From: Citrus sinensis
Lineage: Eukaryota; Streptophyta; Magnoliopsida; Sapindales; Rutaceae
DNA length: 64,000 nt
Direction: 5' to 3'
Assembly (NCBI RefSeq): GCF_022201045.2
Contig: NC_068562.1
Span: 24,014,501-24,078,500, forward strand
Shown here: piece by piece, positions 24,351 through 36,434 of the stretch
Position numbering within the stretch: the stretch's first letter is position 1
Layout: every line of letters starts with the position of its first letter
Made by a program: the position numbers and the translations under genes
Notes under the pieces: model-generated
Databases searched by the model: none
What the model saw: only the letters and a program-made list of their open reading frames with translations
What the model was told of the DNA's origin: nothing

Positions 24351-26180
24351 AAAAAACCAAAAAAAGGGCTATATGAATCATCCGATCTCAATTGTTATTG
24401 AATCTCTACTCCATGCTTGTCAAAGAAAAAGTAAGCCATATTTAGTGTTACAAATGGGCAAAAATTTTTTCATGATAATCGTTGAATCTTAAATATAACC
24501 AGATAAAGAGAAATTATTAAAACTTTCGAAGATAAATGATCATCGACGAATTTGTTTATTACTCCCCTTACACCAAGATCCTAACTCTGATGCAAAATTA
24601 GAATAAGTTAGTTTCTTTTTTTTTTCTCTGTTCACTAAAAGGACACAGAAAGATTATATAATTAAAAAGTTAGAACCATTACACAGCGGATAATGTGCTT
24701 ACAAACGATAGGCATGAACAAATTGAAATGAATGATTTATAACGAAACTATCTTATTAAATCTTCACAAAATAAAACAAGCCTTGAATTCTCAGGAACGA
24801 AAAATATACGTACTTGAAAAGAAAACTCATGGTCACAATCATTATACTTTATTGATAAGGTCTCTGCATGAGGTGAAATCCAGAGCAAACTATCCACAAG
24901 TTTTGCAAATGAAAATGTGTTATATTCAGAGTCTACGGCCAAACACACATGGTTTTCATAAGTTAAGGGTGGGGATAAGATTTCCCGCAATTCTCTTGGT
25001 ATAATCGCAGCCTTCAGGAAATTTTTTAAGGGGGCAAAAAGAAAAAGAGAGGTTAGAACTTCGTAATGTTTCATAATAAATTATTGCAATAAGATAGAAG
25101 AGTTTGGAAGGAACAAACATACCGCCTAACATTCCAAGTTTAAAACGTTGGAACCATGATTTAACTTTGCAAGAAGTTCAATGAATTTCACGAGCCATTG
25201 ATTGTCAACATTAACAGAGTCCAAACACAGACTAGTTTCTGACAAAGCCAAAGCATTTGAAGAGAAGGATACCATGTCACCTTCATAATCGAATACACTT
25301 AAATTTGGAGTGTCAAGCTTGAACTCATCCAATGTATTACAAGACCTGACCAATAATTCTTAAGATAGGGACTTGCAATCTTTATACTCCTTATCTTCAT
25401 ACAACGAAATATTTCTACGTACTCCAGGAATGGAAGTTCAGAAAATTGGTTGCAAAGCCATTCATTTGTAATAGAAATCTTAAATAATTTAAATTCTTTT
25501 AGATTCTTGCAAAGGGCTACATTGATGCCACACGGTGCATGCAAACTGCTGATATCCACCAAACGAACATTGGGTCCACAGATAGACACCCGTGCAAGTC
25601 TATCCTCATTTCGTACCATGAATTTACTGAGTTTACCAAGATTGAGAAACTCCAGACTTTTTAATCCTCGACAGTCAATGATTTTCAGACACTCAATCAA
25701 AGGACACCCAGCAACGATATCTCTAATAGCTTCATCATTTGCAGCACATTTGAATAGGCCCAATTCTCTCAAAGAAGATAAAGTCACATTTCTTGTATGT
25801 GAATCCAGCTTACAATATGTTTGGGGGATGTACTTCGACAAGACCAGCCGTGATGAGCAGATACCTGGTAGCAGGGTTCCGCGAACAGGTATATCTTGCA
25901 GAAGTCTGGTAGAAGGGGAGCAAGAGCAGGAATATTCTGCTCGTCCACGAATACGCCATCCGTGAGGCCGGTCTCCTATTAGAAGTATAAAGCCATTGCT
26001 GCTAAAGGTTGAGGTGAAGAGACCCGGTCAACGACAGTTGGCGAGACGTGCACCCCAACCCGAGAATCAAGGCACGAAGACCATGCAACCACCCACGATT
26101 ACGGAAATGGAGCATCCACTTCCGAGATGTGGGGAGGTAATGGGCGTGGATTGAGGGAAGGTCTGAACTCAAGAGAAGCC

Positions 26181-26188
26181 TATAAAAA
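26181..26188 (+). promoter_or_regulatory. TATA box of the gypsy LTR
   Basis: The motif tataaaaa in a GC-richer context, conserved in the 3' LTR at 39268-39275. It is the likely core promoter of the element. In the 5' LTR the hAT insertion lies about 95 bp downstream of it and would disturb the transcript. Confidence 0.55.
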
Positions 26189-26576
26189 GGTAGCCAACGA
26201 AGGTAAAAGGATTAGAATTTTTGACATTGGAATTGAGATAAAGAGAGCTCTGAATAATTGATACTGAAATAAGCCATAAGACTAGGGATGGCAATTTCTG
26301 GGTCCAGGTCCGGGTTTGGCTGTTCCGGATCCAGACCCGGACACAAAATTCTCATAACCGGACCCGCATTAAGCTAGATTTTTTTTAATCCGGGTTCGGT
26401 CCGGGTTCAACCCGTAAAAATCTGGGTTTCCGGATTCCGAGTTTTGAACCCGGATTGCTTTATTTTTTTTTTAAAAGAGACCATATTGCTTAATTTAACA
26501 AGGAACACTGGAATTTGGATGTTTTAATGTTATAATGTTTTCCTCAATAGCACATTACAATATTCTTCCTAGAATT

Positions 26577-26835
26577 GGTTCAACAAATTTTGCTGGATAA
26601 AAGGCAAAAAAAAAACAGAACATATAACACATCCAGATTCTAGAACCACCAGACTACTAGAACCAAATTGCTTAACTTTGGTTCAACAAAATTTGCTAGA
26701 TAAAAGGCAAAAAAAAAACATATAACACATCCAGAACCACCAGACTGCCAGAACCAAATTGCTTAACTTTGGTTCAACAAAATTTGCTGGACAAAGGGCA
26801 AAAAAACAGAACATATAACACATCCAGAACCTAAA
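26577..26835. repeat. Three-copy tandem repeat inside the hAT element
   Basis: Copies start at about 26577, 26680 and 26771. Each begins ggttcaacaaa and contains tttgctgga or tttgctaga, an A-run and cataTaacacatccaga-like sequence; period 103 then 91 bp. Confidence 0.8.
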
Positions 26836-26952
26836 ACAAATACAACACAATATAGAATCTAAAATTCAAAGTTTTAAAGTAATAAACATCCACAAATACA
26901 AATCCATAACATAATTTTACAATTTAAAGCTCAAATTTCCAGCAACTAGTGC

Positions 26953-27062
26953 TAAAGATTAAACTCTGAATCATCCACTTCATTTGACTGTTGCTCACTC
27001 ATCCAACTTTCATCAATCAAATGCTCTGCAGAAAGTATTGCTTCCTCAGGAATTCCATCTAC
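26953..27062 (-). pseudogene. C-terminal exon remnant of a hAT transposase
   Basis: After a ttttttgtag acceptor (minus strand) an open exon reads GIPEEAILSAEHLIDESW and ends DDSEFNL with TAG. Position near the element end, strand and acidic tail fit the last exon of a plant hAT transposase. I could not find the rest of the enzyme in the element. The identification is tentative. Confidence 0.4.
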
Positions 27063-29000
27063 AAAAAATGTGTAAATCATAAACATAATATGAACAAGAC
27101 AACCAATTAGTGATAAATTAATAATAAGAACAATACAACAAATAATTCAAAAAAATAAACTATAAATAATAAAATTGAAGCATAACAGAGTATAGATACT
27201 AAAAATCACAGAGTTTAGCTATTAAAGTCACAAAGTATAGATATTAAAATTACAAACAGAGCAAAACAACACATAAATTGCAAACACAATCTAATTAAAT
27301 TGTGAAGACAATCACAATGAGTATCCTAACTGAATTTCGTTAATCTATATGAAGAGAACAGTTCTTATGCTGATGAAGAAAATTACAGGACATTATTAAT
27401 CAAGAATTCATAAGATTAAGATTTTAATCAAGACATTATTAATCAAGAATTCATAAGACTATATGAAGAGACATTATTAATCAAGAAAATTACAGAACAT
27501 TAACTTTGAATTCTTAACAAGAACATTATTAATCATGAATTCAAGAAAATCGTAGGACTGCAGGCTGCAGCAAATAAGACATTATACCTCTAAAGCTTTT
27601 GGTTTTGGACCATGTAGAGAGTTAAATATTTTGAACTTTTGTATATGTATTTGACTATTTGCTGAGATGCGCTTGGCATAGTTCAACAATTGGTATTCAT
27701 TGTACCTTTTAATTTCAGGTGACTGAAGATGACATCTACGTGTAGCTTGCAATGGATCAAACAAAGAGATAGTATCAATAAGAATGGAGCTATAACCATG
27801 TTCAGATTATAAAAACAAGTGTAACCGGAGTTATGAGTTTGGTTCTTTAATCTTTTGCAAGTTATGTGTCGATTATTTATGGTAGTAGCTGCAACTCAAC
27901 ACAACTTTTATAACTGTGTGAAAAATAATTGAAATGACCTTTGGTGTGTAATATATATACAACATTAATCTCTTTCTATTTTCTCTCTTTAGTTTTTGGT
28001 TTAACTTTGCCATTCTATATGCAAACAATTTGTCTATCAGGCAAATTGTTTCTCAATTCTTTTGAATTGGATTTTGCCTATTTAGAGTTGCAACCGTGAT
28101 GATTTTTTAGCAGGGAGTAGTCTGTATTACTAGGAGGGACATGTTATTTTTCATGCATCGCGTTCAGAGGCGATGTTAGCCACTTTAAGTACCGGCAGAA
28201 GGATTTGGCATGGCTTTTAAGTACTCCAGAAAATTGTAGGACTGCAGCAAATCAAAACAAATTTGGTTGTTTTTGTTTTTGTTTTTTTTTATTTTTCTAT
28301 TCAGCTCAAAATAACCCAGCCGAAGCTCAACTAAGCAAAACAAAACAAAACATTCTTAGCCCTCAAATGTCCAACACTCCAACTCTTAATGCACAAAACC
28401 AACAATGCAAGCTCAAACCAAAAAAGTCTCCTTGTGCCAGAAAAACAAAGAACAAAAAGAGGCAAATAATTCAGAAAAACAAAAAGCTTATAATTAGTCA
28501 AGTGCTCTCATATACAAAGAAAACCATGTCTGAGGGAAAATCACATTGTGCCGAAGCAATACAAGCTCAAAGCATAACAACACGAAAATTACAAAGAGGG
28601 AAAATCAAAGTGTAATAGAGCATAAATTGTAAAGAGAAAAGCCGAGACTCACAAATGTTCACAGGGGCAGCTGAAGTATATGCTGAAGAACACAGAACAC
28701 AGCCGCGACTGAGGTGGATTTCAACCCTTTTTGCTGGCCGCGACAGAGTGAAAGATGAGATGAGTGATGCTGATGAGTGATGAAACGAACAAAGCCTCAC
28801 CGTGAAGGTGATGACAGGCCACGCCGCAAAGGATTTGATCTGATTTGAAGAAGAGATTACATGAGAGTTGAAGAGAGAGTGAGAGAGATTAAGTGAGGAC
28901 TGAGGAACGAGTCACGGCTCACGGGTGGGAGAGATTGAGAGAGGAACGGATCACAGATGAGACTTGAGAGATTGAGAGGAGAAATTACAGATTTACAGTA
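27063..29000. other. Non-coding interior of the hAT element
   Basis: AT-rich. It includes several near-copies of gacattattaatcaagaa between 27390 and 27530. The open frame at 28205-28615 is low-complexity (Lys/Gln rich) and has no family resemblance that I recognise. Read on the minus strand, 28600-29010 resembles a 5' leader. Confidence 0.45.
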
Positions 29001-29536
29001 GAGTTCAGTACAGTTGAAGAAGAAATTTCGAGAGAGGAAGAACGACGAACGAGAGAGATCTAGGGTTCAATTTTGTTTTTTTTTAATTTTTCTATTTATA
29101 TTTACGAATTTAATGATAAAAATTAATATTAAAATAAATAATATCCGGGTCCGGGTTCCAAATTTGCGGGTTCACCTGAAACCGGACCCGAAAATATGCG
29201 GGTTGTCAAAAACTGATCCGGATTCCGGATAAAAATTATTCCGGTGCGGGTTGAACCCGGACCGAATTTTTCGGGTCCGATCCGGGTCTGGGTTTGGTTG
29301 CCATCCCTACATTAGATTAGGGCTAACTTTCCCAGGAACATGAAACCTACATTTCTGACTTGAGCGTCGAAGGGTTTACGCCGGGAAAACACCCGGCGCG
29401 CTCTCATTTATTTCTGTATAGGCAGGAGTCTGTAGAGAAGAAGTCTTATGAGCAGAGATCCTGGTCGTGGTCGAGTTAGTTGAGGAGAGATCCTGGTCGT
29501 GGTTGAGCAGAGAACCAGAATCTTGCATCAACATTT

Positions 29537-29554
29537 TGGTGCCGTCTGTGGGGA
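29537..29554 (+). promoter_or_regulatory. Primer binding site of the gypsy element
   Basis: tggtgccgtctgtgggga begins three bases after the 5' LTR end. It resembles the tggcgccgtc-type sites of plant gypsy elements. The primer tRNA was not identified. Confidence 0.6.
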
Positions 29555-29611
29555 CCTGATAAAAAAGCTTCTGTTGACCGAAAGAAGAGGAGTAAAGCAA
29601 GTGAAGAAATA

Positions 29612-31140
29612 ATGGATGTAAGAGGAAGTAGTGCACAAGGAGGTAATATGAGGCTTAACGAATCCGTGACGTTGAGGGAGATAGCCAATGAAGCACGGGA
29701 AAAAGCCATGTATGACCGGATGGAAAAGTAGATGGAGACCCTGACAACCATCCTACATGAGCTGAGGAGTGAACGAAGGGGAATCCATGAGGAAGGGGTG
29801 AGAAGTGGCGGAATGGCACCAGGGCACGATGATATGTTGAGAAATCAGACCGCCAGAAGATTTGGTGGTGAGGGAGGTAACTCATCTCTACGGGGAGAAG
29901 TCCATAGAGGAGAACAAAGTCATAGATGAGAAGATTATTCCCCAGGAAGGCAGATCTTTGATAATGATGATGGGGTGGCAAATGCAGAGGAAGGAGAGCT
30001 CAGGCAACACCTACATGATGTAAAGTAAGAGCGGGATCAAGTTACAGCACGTGACCCTGGTTGTGCAGAACAGCTGGAGGAAGAAGTGCGCAGATTAGCA
30101 CAGATAATTGATGACATGCAAGGAAGGAGCAGAGCACCTGGTTGGAGGATAATGCTGGACGGAGAATCTCCGCTCTCGGCAGAGATCATGAGGGCAGTCA
30201 TTCCGAGGGACTTTAGCCTCCCAGACCTCAGATATGCGGGGCGAACCTATCCGTTGGTACATATAGAGCGCTTTAATGACATAACTGGGGTGCAAGAATT
30301 ATCCTAAGCTCAAAGATGCAGGGTGTTCCCATTGTCACCAGAGGGGCGAGCACGCGAGTGGTATCAGAAATTTCCTCGAGGGAGCATCAAATCCTTCGAG
30401 CAGATGTGCTAAGAATTTACAGAGCAGTTTCGTGGGGCAATGGCACTGGAAGATGACATGATGGAGTTGAAAAGCATGAAGCAGGGGGAGGAAGAAACCC
30501 TTCGGGAATTCATCAAGAGGTTCCATCGTGCTGTCCTCGACTTGGGAGCCTTCAACCATCCTCAGGCATAAAGAGGATTGAAAGAAGGAGTGAAGATAGG
30601 AAGGTTGTGGTACAATTTGAGGAGCCCAGTTATTCAGACGTATGTAGTCGCTTACGAGCAGGCTAAGAGGGACATAAAGATTGGGGAGGAAAATGCGACA
30701 CGGATTAAGACTGACCAACTAGAAGAGTTGAGAAGGAAAGAGAAGAGAGCCTTATCAGGAAATAGGCCGATCAAGAGGAGAGACCACCATGCCTCAAGGA
30801 GTGGTACAGGAGGTCGGGTCACCGTTTACCAGCCTCATCAGAGGCCACCACAGTATTAGCGCAGCAGGGCGCAACCTCCTCGTTCACCAGCTAGGGAGCC
30901 TTGGAGAAGGCATGACTCGGCATATGGTCATCCCCATCCACACCCCCATGGTAGTAGAGGGAGCAGACCAGAAGCGCTGCCACCTCCTCCAGTTCAGAAC
31001 GGCACAAACAGGGAAAGGGCAGTGCACATGATCGACTAGAACCAGGACTATGGGCGGTATACTTCCTTGAAGATGCCCCTGGACGAGATGTACGAGGCCA
31101 TAAAGGACCGGGGTTACTGTACCTCTATGTCCCAATAACA
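29612..31140 (+). pseudogene. Gypsy gag, multiply stopped
   Basis: One frame from ATG 29612 carries a basic, Glu-rich N-terminus and then the gag core: PRDFSLPDLRYAGRTYPLVH, AREWYQKFPRGSIKSFEQM, EFTEQF and EETLREFIKRF. A proline/His/Arg-rich tail follows. In-frame stops occur at about 29729, 30305, 30410, 30569, 30857, 31037 and 31136. Most stand where a Gln codon fits the context, so they look like single C-to-T changes. The frame then shifts near 31115 into the protease reading frame. Dead as coding sequence. Confidence 0.85.
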
Positions 31141-34100
31141 AAGCTACCCAGCATGAGGGATAGGGGACGCTATTGCAAGTTTCATGGCACCCATTGCCAT
31201 ACCACAACAAAATACAGAGATCTCAAGACCCAGGTTGAAGATTTTGTGAGAAATCGATACCTGGACAAGTTTATAGATGAGACTTTCCCGATGGTGGCCT
31301 CGACATGTGAAGGGGAGCAGAGTGATAGGAACTTGAGCCACGAGCAGCCTATAGTAAGAGTGATTGCTGGGGGCCCAACGTTGGCCGAAGATTCCAACAG
31401 ATCGAGGAAGAACTATGCTAGATATGCCATGACTAGCAAAGAGGTATTCTTCAACACCCCAGCAGCCAAACGAGCAAGAGTCAGACAAGTTCCAATCATG
31501 TGGACAGATGAGGATAAAAAAAGGATTCTATACCCACACGAGGATGCCTTAATCATTAAGGCCACTGCTGTTAGCAAGAAGTTTGACCGGATTCTGGTTG
31601 ACACAGGAAGCTCGGTTGATGTTTTGTTCAAGTCAACTCTAGAGGAGATGGAAATAGCAGACTTGAGGTTAGAGTATACCAATACCTCCTTGAAGGGATT
31701 TGAGGGAGAAAAGCTGGTTCCTCTAGGCGTGGTCGAACTGCCCATCACAATTGGCAGCTCAACGACAGAAAAGACCATAATACTGGATTTTGTGGTGGTT
31801 GATGAAGAGGATCCTTATCAGATGATTCTAGACCGCCCCTTTATGAGGATGAGCAAAGCGGTACTTTCCAACTATTATCTAGCTCTCAAGTATCGGGTGA
31901 ATGGGATTGTTGGAGTGGTACGAGGAGACCAAAGAATTCCCCGAAGCTGTTACTCCACAGCAGCAAGGGAAGCAATGCAGATTACATCCCTTGATACTCG
32001 AGTAAAGGCCAAGAATGGCAGATAGGAGCCTGTAGAGGAACTGGAGACAGTAAACTTGCAGCGAGATGTTCCAGGAAAAACAGTCCGAATCGGGTCGAGA
32101 CTTAAAGATGAGCAGAAACAGGAGCTGGTGCATTGCTTACAAGCTCATGCAGATGTGTTTGCTTGGACATATGAAGACATGCCGGGAATTGACCCTGAGG
32201 TCGCATGCCATAGGTTGGCAATAAAAAAAGGGTGCTCGGGCAGTAAGGCAGAAAAGAAGGTGCTTCAACCAGGAGAGGTATGAGGCTATAAACGGCGAGG
32301 TGGAGAAGCTCTTGAAAGCAGGGTTCATTCGGGAAGTCAACTATCCTGAGTGGATATCGAATATGGTGTTAGTAAAAAAGGCTAATGACAAATGGAGGAT
32401 GTGTGTAGATTTCACGGACCTCAATAAGGCGTGCCCGAAAGATAGCTTTCCATTACCCAAGATCGACCAGCTGGTAGACTCAACAGCCGGACATGGCCTG
32501 CTCAGCTTCATGGACGCATTTTCGGGATACAACCAAATCCCCATGTTCGAGTAAGATGAGGAGAGCATGAAATTTATTACTAACCAGGGTCTGTTCTGTT
32601 ACAGGGTAATGCCGTTCGGTCTCAAAAATGCGGGGGCCACGTACCAGAGGCTGGTGAACAAAATCTTTAAACCACTGATTGGGAGAACAATAGAGGTGTA
32701 TGTGGACGACATGATAACCAAGTCAAAAATCTCGAAGGAACATGTCGAGGAGACATTTGGACTTTTGAGGAAGTATAAGATGAAACTCAATCTAGAGAAG
32801 TGTGCTTTTGGGGTCGAGTCGGGCAAATTCCTCGGGTTCATGGTGAGTCATCGGGGGATCGAGGCGAATCCCGAGAAGATTCAGGCAATCATGCAGATGA
32901 GGTCTCCTCGTAACCTGGAGGAGACGCAGAGCCTTACGGGGAGGTTGGCGGCATTGAACCGATTCATATCCAAGGCAACAGATAAGTGCCAGCCATTTTT
33001 TCAAGTGATAAGGAGAGGAAAGAAAATAGAATGGACCCCTGAATGCGAAGAAGCTTTCTTGAATTTGAAGCAGTATTTGCAGCAAGCTCCTTTGTTGTCC
33101 ACGCCGCGAGATGGGAACGTGCTATTCATATATTTGGCAGTATCGGATCATGCCACAAGTTCTGTTCTGGTGAGAGAAGAAGAAGGGGTTCAATACCCAA
33201 TATATTACACGAGCAAGGCCCTGCTAGATGCTGAGACCAGATATCCGTCGCTAGAAAAATGGGCACTGGCTCTTGTAGTTGCTGCTCAGAAGCTGAGGCC
33301 ATACTTTCAAGCATTCCCCGTTTTGGTAACCACAAACCAACCGTTACAGCAAACTCTGCACAAGCTGGATGCCTTTGGTCGGCTAGTAAAATGGGCCATA
33401 GAGTTGAGTGAGTTCAATATAAGTTACAAGCCCCGAGCAGCAATAAAGGCCCAGGCAATGGCCGATTTCGTACAGAATTCGCGGAGCCCGAAGTATGTTT
33501 TGGCCAGCTGTATACTGCTACAGCCAACAACGAAGCTCGAGTATGGCAGGTATCTGTGGATGGATCATCAGGGGAGTAAGGGTCTGGAGCAGGGATTGTC
33601 TTGGAAGGCCCAGAAGGGGAGGAGATCTCTTATGCTGTAAAGTTGGAATTCACAGCCACAAATAACCAGGCAGAATATGAAGCCCTAATAGCAGGTTTGA
33701 AATTGGCTAAGGCAGTGAAAGCGGATAGGATGAAGATTCGAACTGATTCTCAACTAATTGCAAATCATGTCAGTGAAAGATTTCAGCCGAGGGATGGAAG
33801 AATGGAATAGTACTTGAAGAAAGTCAAGCAAATGATTGGGAAGTTTAAAGCGGTTGAGGTGATACAAATCCCAATGGAGAAGAATAGTTGAGCAGACATT
33901 CTGGCCAGGATGGCAGCGGTAGCAGATCCGAAAATGCCTAAGTCAGTCCCTTTGGAGGTGAAGTCCAGCCCTAGCATCGAGCAGAATCTGGAGGTGCTGT
34001 AGATAGAACAGAAAGGCTCGTGGATGGTCCCGATAATCTCGTACATCCGGAATGGAGTATTGCCACCAGATAAGTTACAAGCTCGGAAGACCAGAGCCCA

Positions 34101-35256
34101 AGCGTCGAGGTACACAATGATTAATGGGGTATTATATCGGAGGGGATATACCATACCGTTCCTTCGGTGTTTAGACAAGGACGATGCAGATTACGTGCTA
34201 AGAGAAGTACATGAAGGAGTTTACGGGAACTATTCTGGTGCAAGATCCCTTGCCCACAAAGTTTTAAGACAGGGATATTTCTGGCCGACAATACACCAGG
34301 ATGCGCAGGAGAAGACCAGGAGCTGCGTAAGTTGCCAGAGTTTTACAAATTTCTCTACCCAACCACCAGAGAATCTTACTTTTGTGGCCTCCTCATGGTC
34401 GTTTGCTCAATGGGGAATTGATTTGATTGGGCCATTGCCAAAGGGACGAGAAGCAGCAACACATGCAATAGTAGAAATAGACTATTTCACGAAGTGGATA
34501 GAGGTAGAAGCCCTCAGCAGGATCACAGAGAAAAAGACAACTGACTTCGTATGGAGAAACCTGGTCTGTCGGTACGGGATCTCTTATGCTTTGGTAACAG
34601 ATAATGGTAGGCAGTTTGATAACCAGAACTTCAGGGACTTTTGCCAAAACCTCGGGATAGAATTGAAGTATTGCTCGCCTGCTCATCCTCAGTCTAACGG
34701 ATAAGTAGAAGCAGCTAACAAGACAATCAAGAGGCTTTTGAAAACCAGGCTTGGAGCAAAAAATGGTGCATGGGTTGATGAGCTATCAGGTGTATTATGG
34801 GCATACAGGACAACCCACAAAACAGCAACTGGGGAAACTCCATTCGCCTTGGCCTTCGGACAAGAAGCGGTTGTACCAGCCGAGATAGGGGCGACTACGC
34901 ACCGGACAGATCATTTTGATGAGCATGAGAACAATGAGCAGATGTGCCTGAATCTGGATTTGCTAACTGAGAAGAGGGAGCAAGCATCGAAGCGATTAGC
35001 CATCTACCAACAGAGGGTTGCTCGGTATTACAACCAGAAGGTGAATGTACGGCAATTCAAGGTCGGAGATTGGGTGTTAAGGAGAGTGAATCAGAACACG
35101 AAAGTCTCGACTCAAGGAGTGCTTGGACCGAATTGGGAGGGGACATATAGGATCAAGCAGATAGTTGGACCCGGACCTTACAAGCTTGTTCGCACGGATG
35201 ACCACGAAGTGAAACGCCTATGGAACGCAGCGCACCTCAGGAAATATTTTCAGTAA
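31110..35256 (+). pseudogene. Gypsy pol: protease, RT, two RNase H domains, integrase
   Basis: A CKFHGTHCHTTTKY knuckle-like motif comes first, then aspartic protease (ILVDTGSSVDVLF, about 31594). Reverse transcriptase follows (KWRMCVDFTDLNKACPK, FMDAFSGYNQI, VYVDDMITKS near 32700), then RNase H (about 33080-33470) and a second, archaeal-type RNase H (VDGSS, TATNNQAEYEALIAGL near 33655, DSQLIANHV). Integrase has H-C-C finger residues with Tyr for the second His in GNYSGARSLA, plus WGIDLIGPLP and TDNGRQFDN. The end is KVGDWVLRR and AHLRKYFQ with stop at 35256. Stops lie at about 32023, 32552, 33577, 33808, 33889, 34000 and 34703, and frame changes near 32232 and 33468. It is inactive. The paired RNase H domains support assignment to the Tat lineage. 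Confidence 0.92.
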
Positions 35257-35378
35257 GACTTGATCATGTTTTAAAATTATTTCAATTTGTTCTCGTGGTT
35301 ATGCATTCTTATGTAAGTTGAATTCAGCAATTAATGAAACGTCGAGGAATTTCATTCACTTGTAACGCTGCAAAAACT

Positions 35379-36285
35379 TCTAAGGCATGCAAAGGTTAAG
35401 TCTCAAAGCCTGTTTTATAGTGAGACCAGAAGCCAAGCGTGCCAGGATCTGCTCGACCAAGCGAAGTCGAACAGAATCCCAAGCATCGAAAAATTTCTAA
35501 GGCATGCAAAGGTTAAGTCTCAAAGCCTGTTTTATGGCGAGACCAGAAGCCAAGCGTGCCAGGATCTGCTTGACCAAGCGAAGGCGAGCAGAATCCCAAG
35601 CATCGAAAATTTTCCAAGGCATGCAAAGGCTCACTAAGTCTCAAAGCCTGTTTTATGGCGAGACCAGAAGCCAAGCGTGCCAGGATTTGCTTGACCAAGC
35701 GAAGGCGAGCAGAATCCCAAGCATCGAAAATTTCCAAGGCATGCAAAGACTCACCAAGTCTCAAAGCCTGTTTTATGGCGAGACCAGAAGCCAAGCGTGC
35801 CAAGATCTGCTCAACCAAGCGAAGGCGAGCAGAATCCCAAGCATCGAAAATTTCCAAGGCATGCAAAGGCTCACCAAGTCTCAAAACCTATTTTATGGCG
35901 AGACCAGAAGCCAAGCGTGCCAGGATCTGCTCGACCAAGCGAAGGCGAGCAGAATCCCAAGCATCGAAAATTTCTAAGGCATACAAAGGTTAAGTCTCGA
36001 AGCCTGTTTTATGGCAAGACCAAAAGCCAAGTGTGCCAGGATCTGCTCGACTAAACGTAGGCGAACAAACTCCCAAACGCGATAAAAATTTCTAAGGCAC
36101 GCAAAGGCTAAGTCTCAAAGCCTGTTTTATGGCGAGATCAGAAGCCAAGCGTGCTAGGATCAGCTCGATCAAGCGAAGGCGAGCAGAATCCTAAGCATTG
36201 AAAAGTTTCTGAGGCATGCAAAGGCTAAGTCTCGAAGCCTGTCCTATGGCGAGACTAGAAGCCAAGCATACCAGAATCCTCTCGA
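35379..36285 (+). repeat. Tandem array, 8 copies of about 119 bp, in the gypsy 3' region
   Basis: Units begin with the phrase ctaaggcatgcaaagg and contain gtctcaaagcctgtttta, agaagccaagcgtgccagg and agcagaatcccaagcat. Starts are at about 35381, 35498, 35615, 35735, 35855, 35975, 36091 and 36210. Inner units are nearly identical and outer ones more diverged, as in unequal exchange. The array follows the pol stop by about 120 bp. Tandem repeats in this position are known in Tat elements and can seed satellites. Confidence 0.9.
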
Positions 36286-36434
36286 ATAAATAAATAAATA
36301 AATCATAACTACAATACGAGAAGGCAAGTAAGAACATTCTTATTAAGCTGCTAATTTTAACATACAATGTTCAAAAAGCAACTACAACACAAGACACGCT
36401 TAAGAGAACGGCGGGTCAGTAAGCTGGGTTCCCT

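Larger units (their letters stand above)
26283..29309 (-). mobile_element. hAT transposon (3027 bp) nested in the gypsy 5' LTR
   Basis: The termini are TAGGGATGGCAA and its exact inverse TTGCCATCCCTA. Flanking 8-bp repeats cataagac (26275-26282) and cattagat (29310-29317) match at 6 of 8 positions, as for an aged hAT duplication. The 3' LTR shows the unoccupied site (ccataagactag near 39363). The ends are dense in ccgggtccgg-type motifs. Inside, only one short exon resembles transposase, so the element is an internally deleted, non-autonomous copy. The GA-rich stretch at 28850-29010 may be its promoter or leader, read leftward. Confidence 0.9.
25818..29533 (+). repeat. 5' LTR of the gypsy element, interrupted by a hAT transposon
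   Basis: LTR sequence is 25818-26282 and 29318-29533; 26283-29309 is a hAT element and 29310-29317 its duplicated target. It carries tataaaaa at 26181. Against the 3' LTR I count about 25 differences over the first 460 bp, mostly transitions. Confidence 0.92.

Noticed and set aside
25299..25841. A 180-residue F-box/LRR protein starting at 25841
   Set aside because: Its first residues are encoded by the gypsy LTR; the ORF is a chimera made by the insertion and then runs into a frameshift.
28205..28615. 136-residue plus-strand ORF inside the hAT element
   Set aside because: Low-complexity Lys/Gln-rich translation, no family resemblance, and antisense to the direction suggested by the transposase remnant.
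29376..29981. Overlapping minus-strand ORFs across the gypsy LTR/gag junction
   Set aside because: They read antisense through LTR, primer-binding site and gag; the real antisense gene of this element lies at 36435-38446.
35513..35884. Antisense ORF across the tandem array (repeating RLVEQILARLASGLAIK-type units)
   Set aside because: A by-product of the repeat period being close to a multiple of three; no start context and no known homology.
35379..36285. Regularly spaced repeats that might suggest a CRISPR array
   Set aside because: The whole 119-bp unit is conserved with no unique spacers, it lies in a plant gypsy element, and no cas gene is present.
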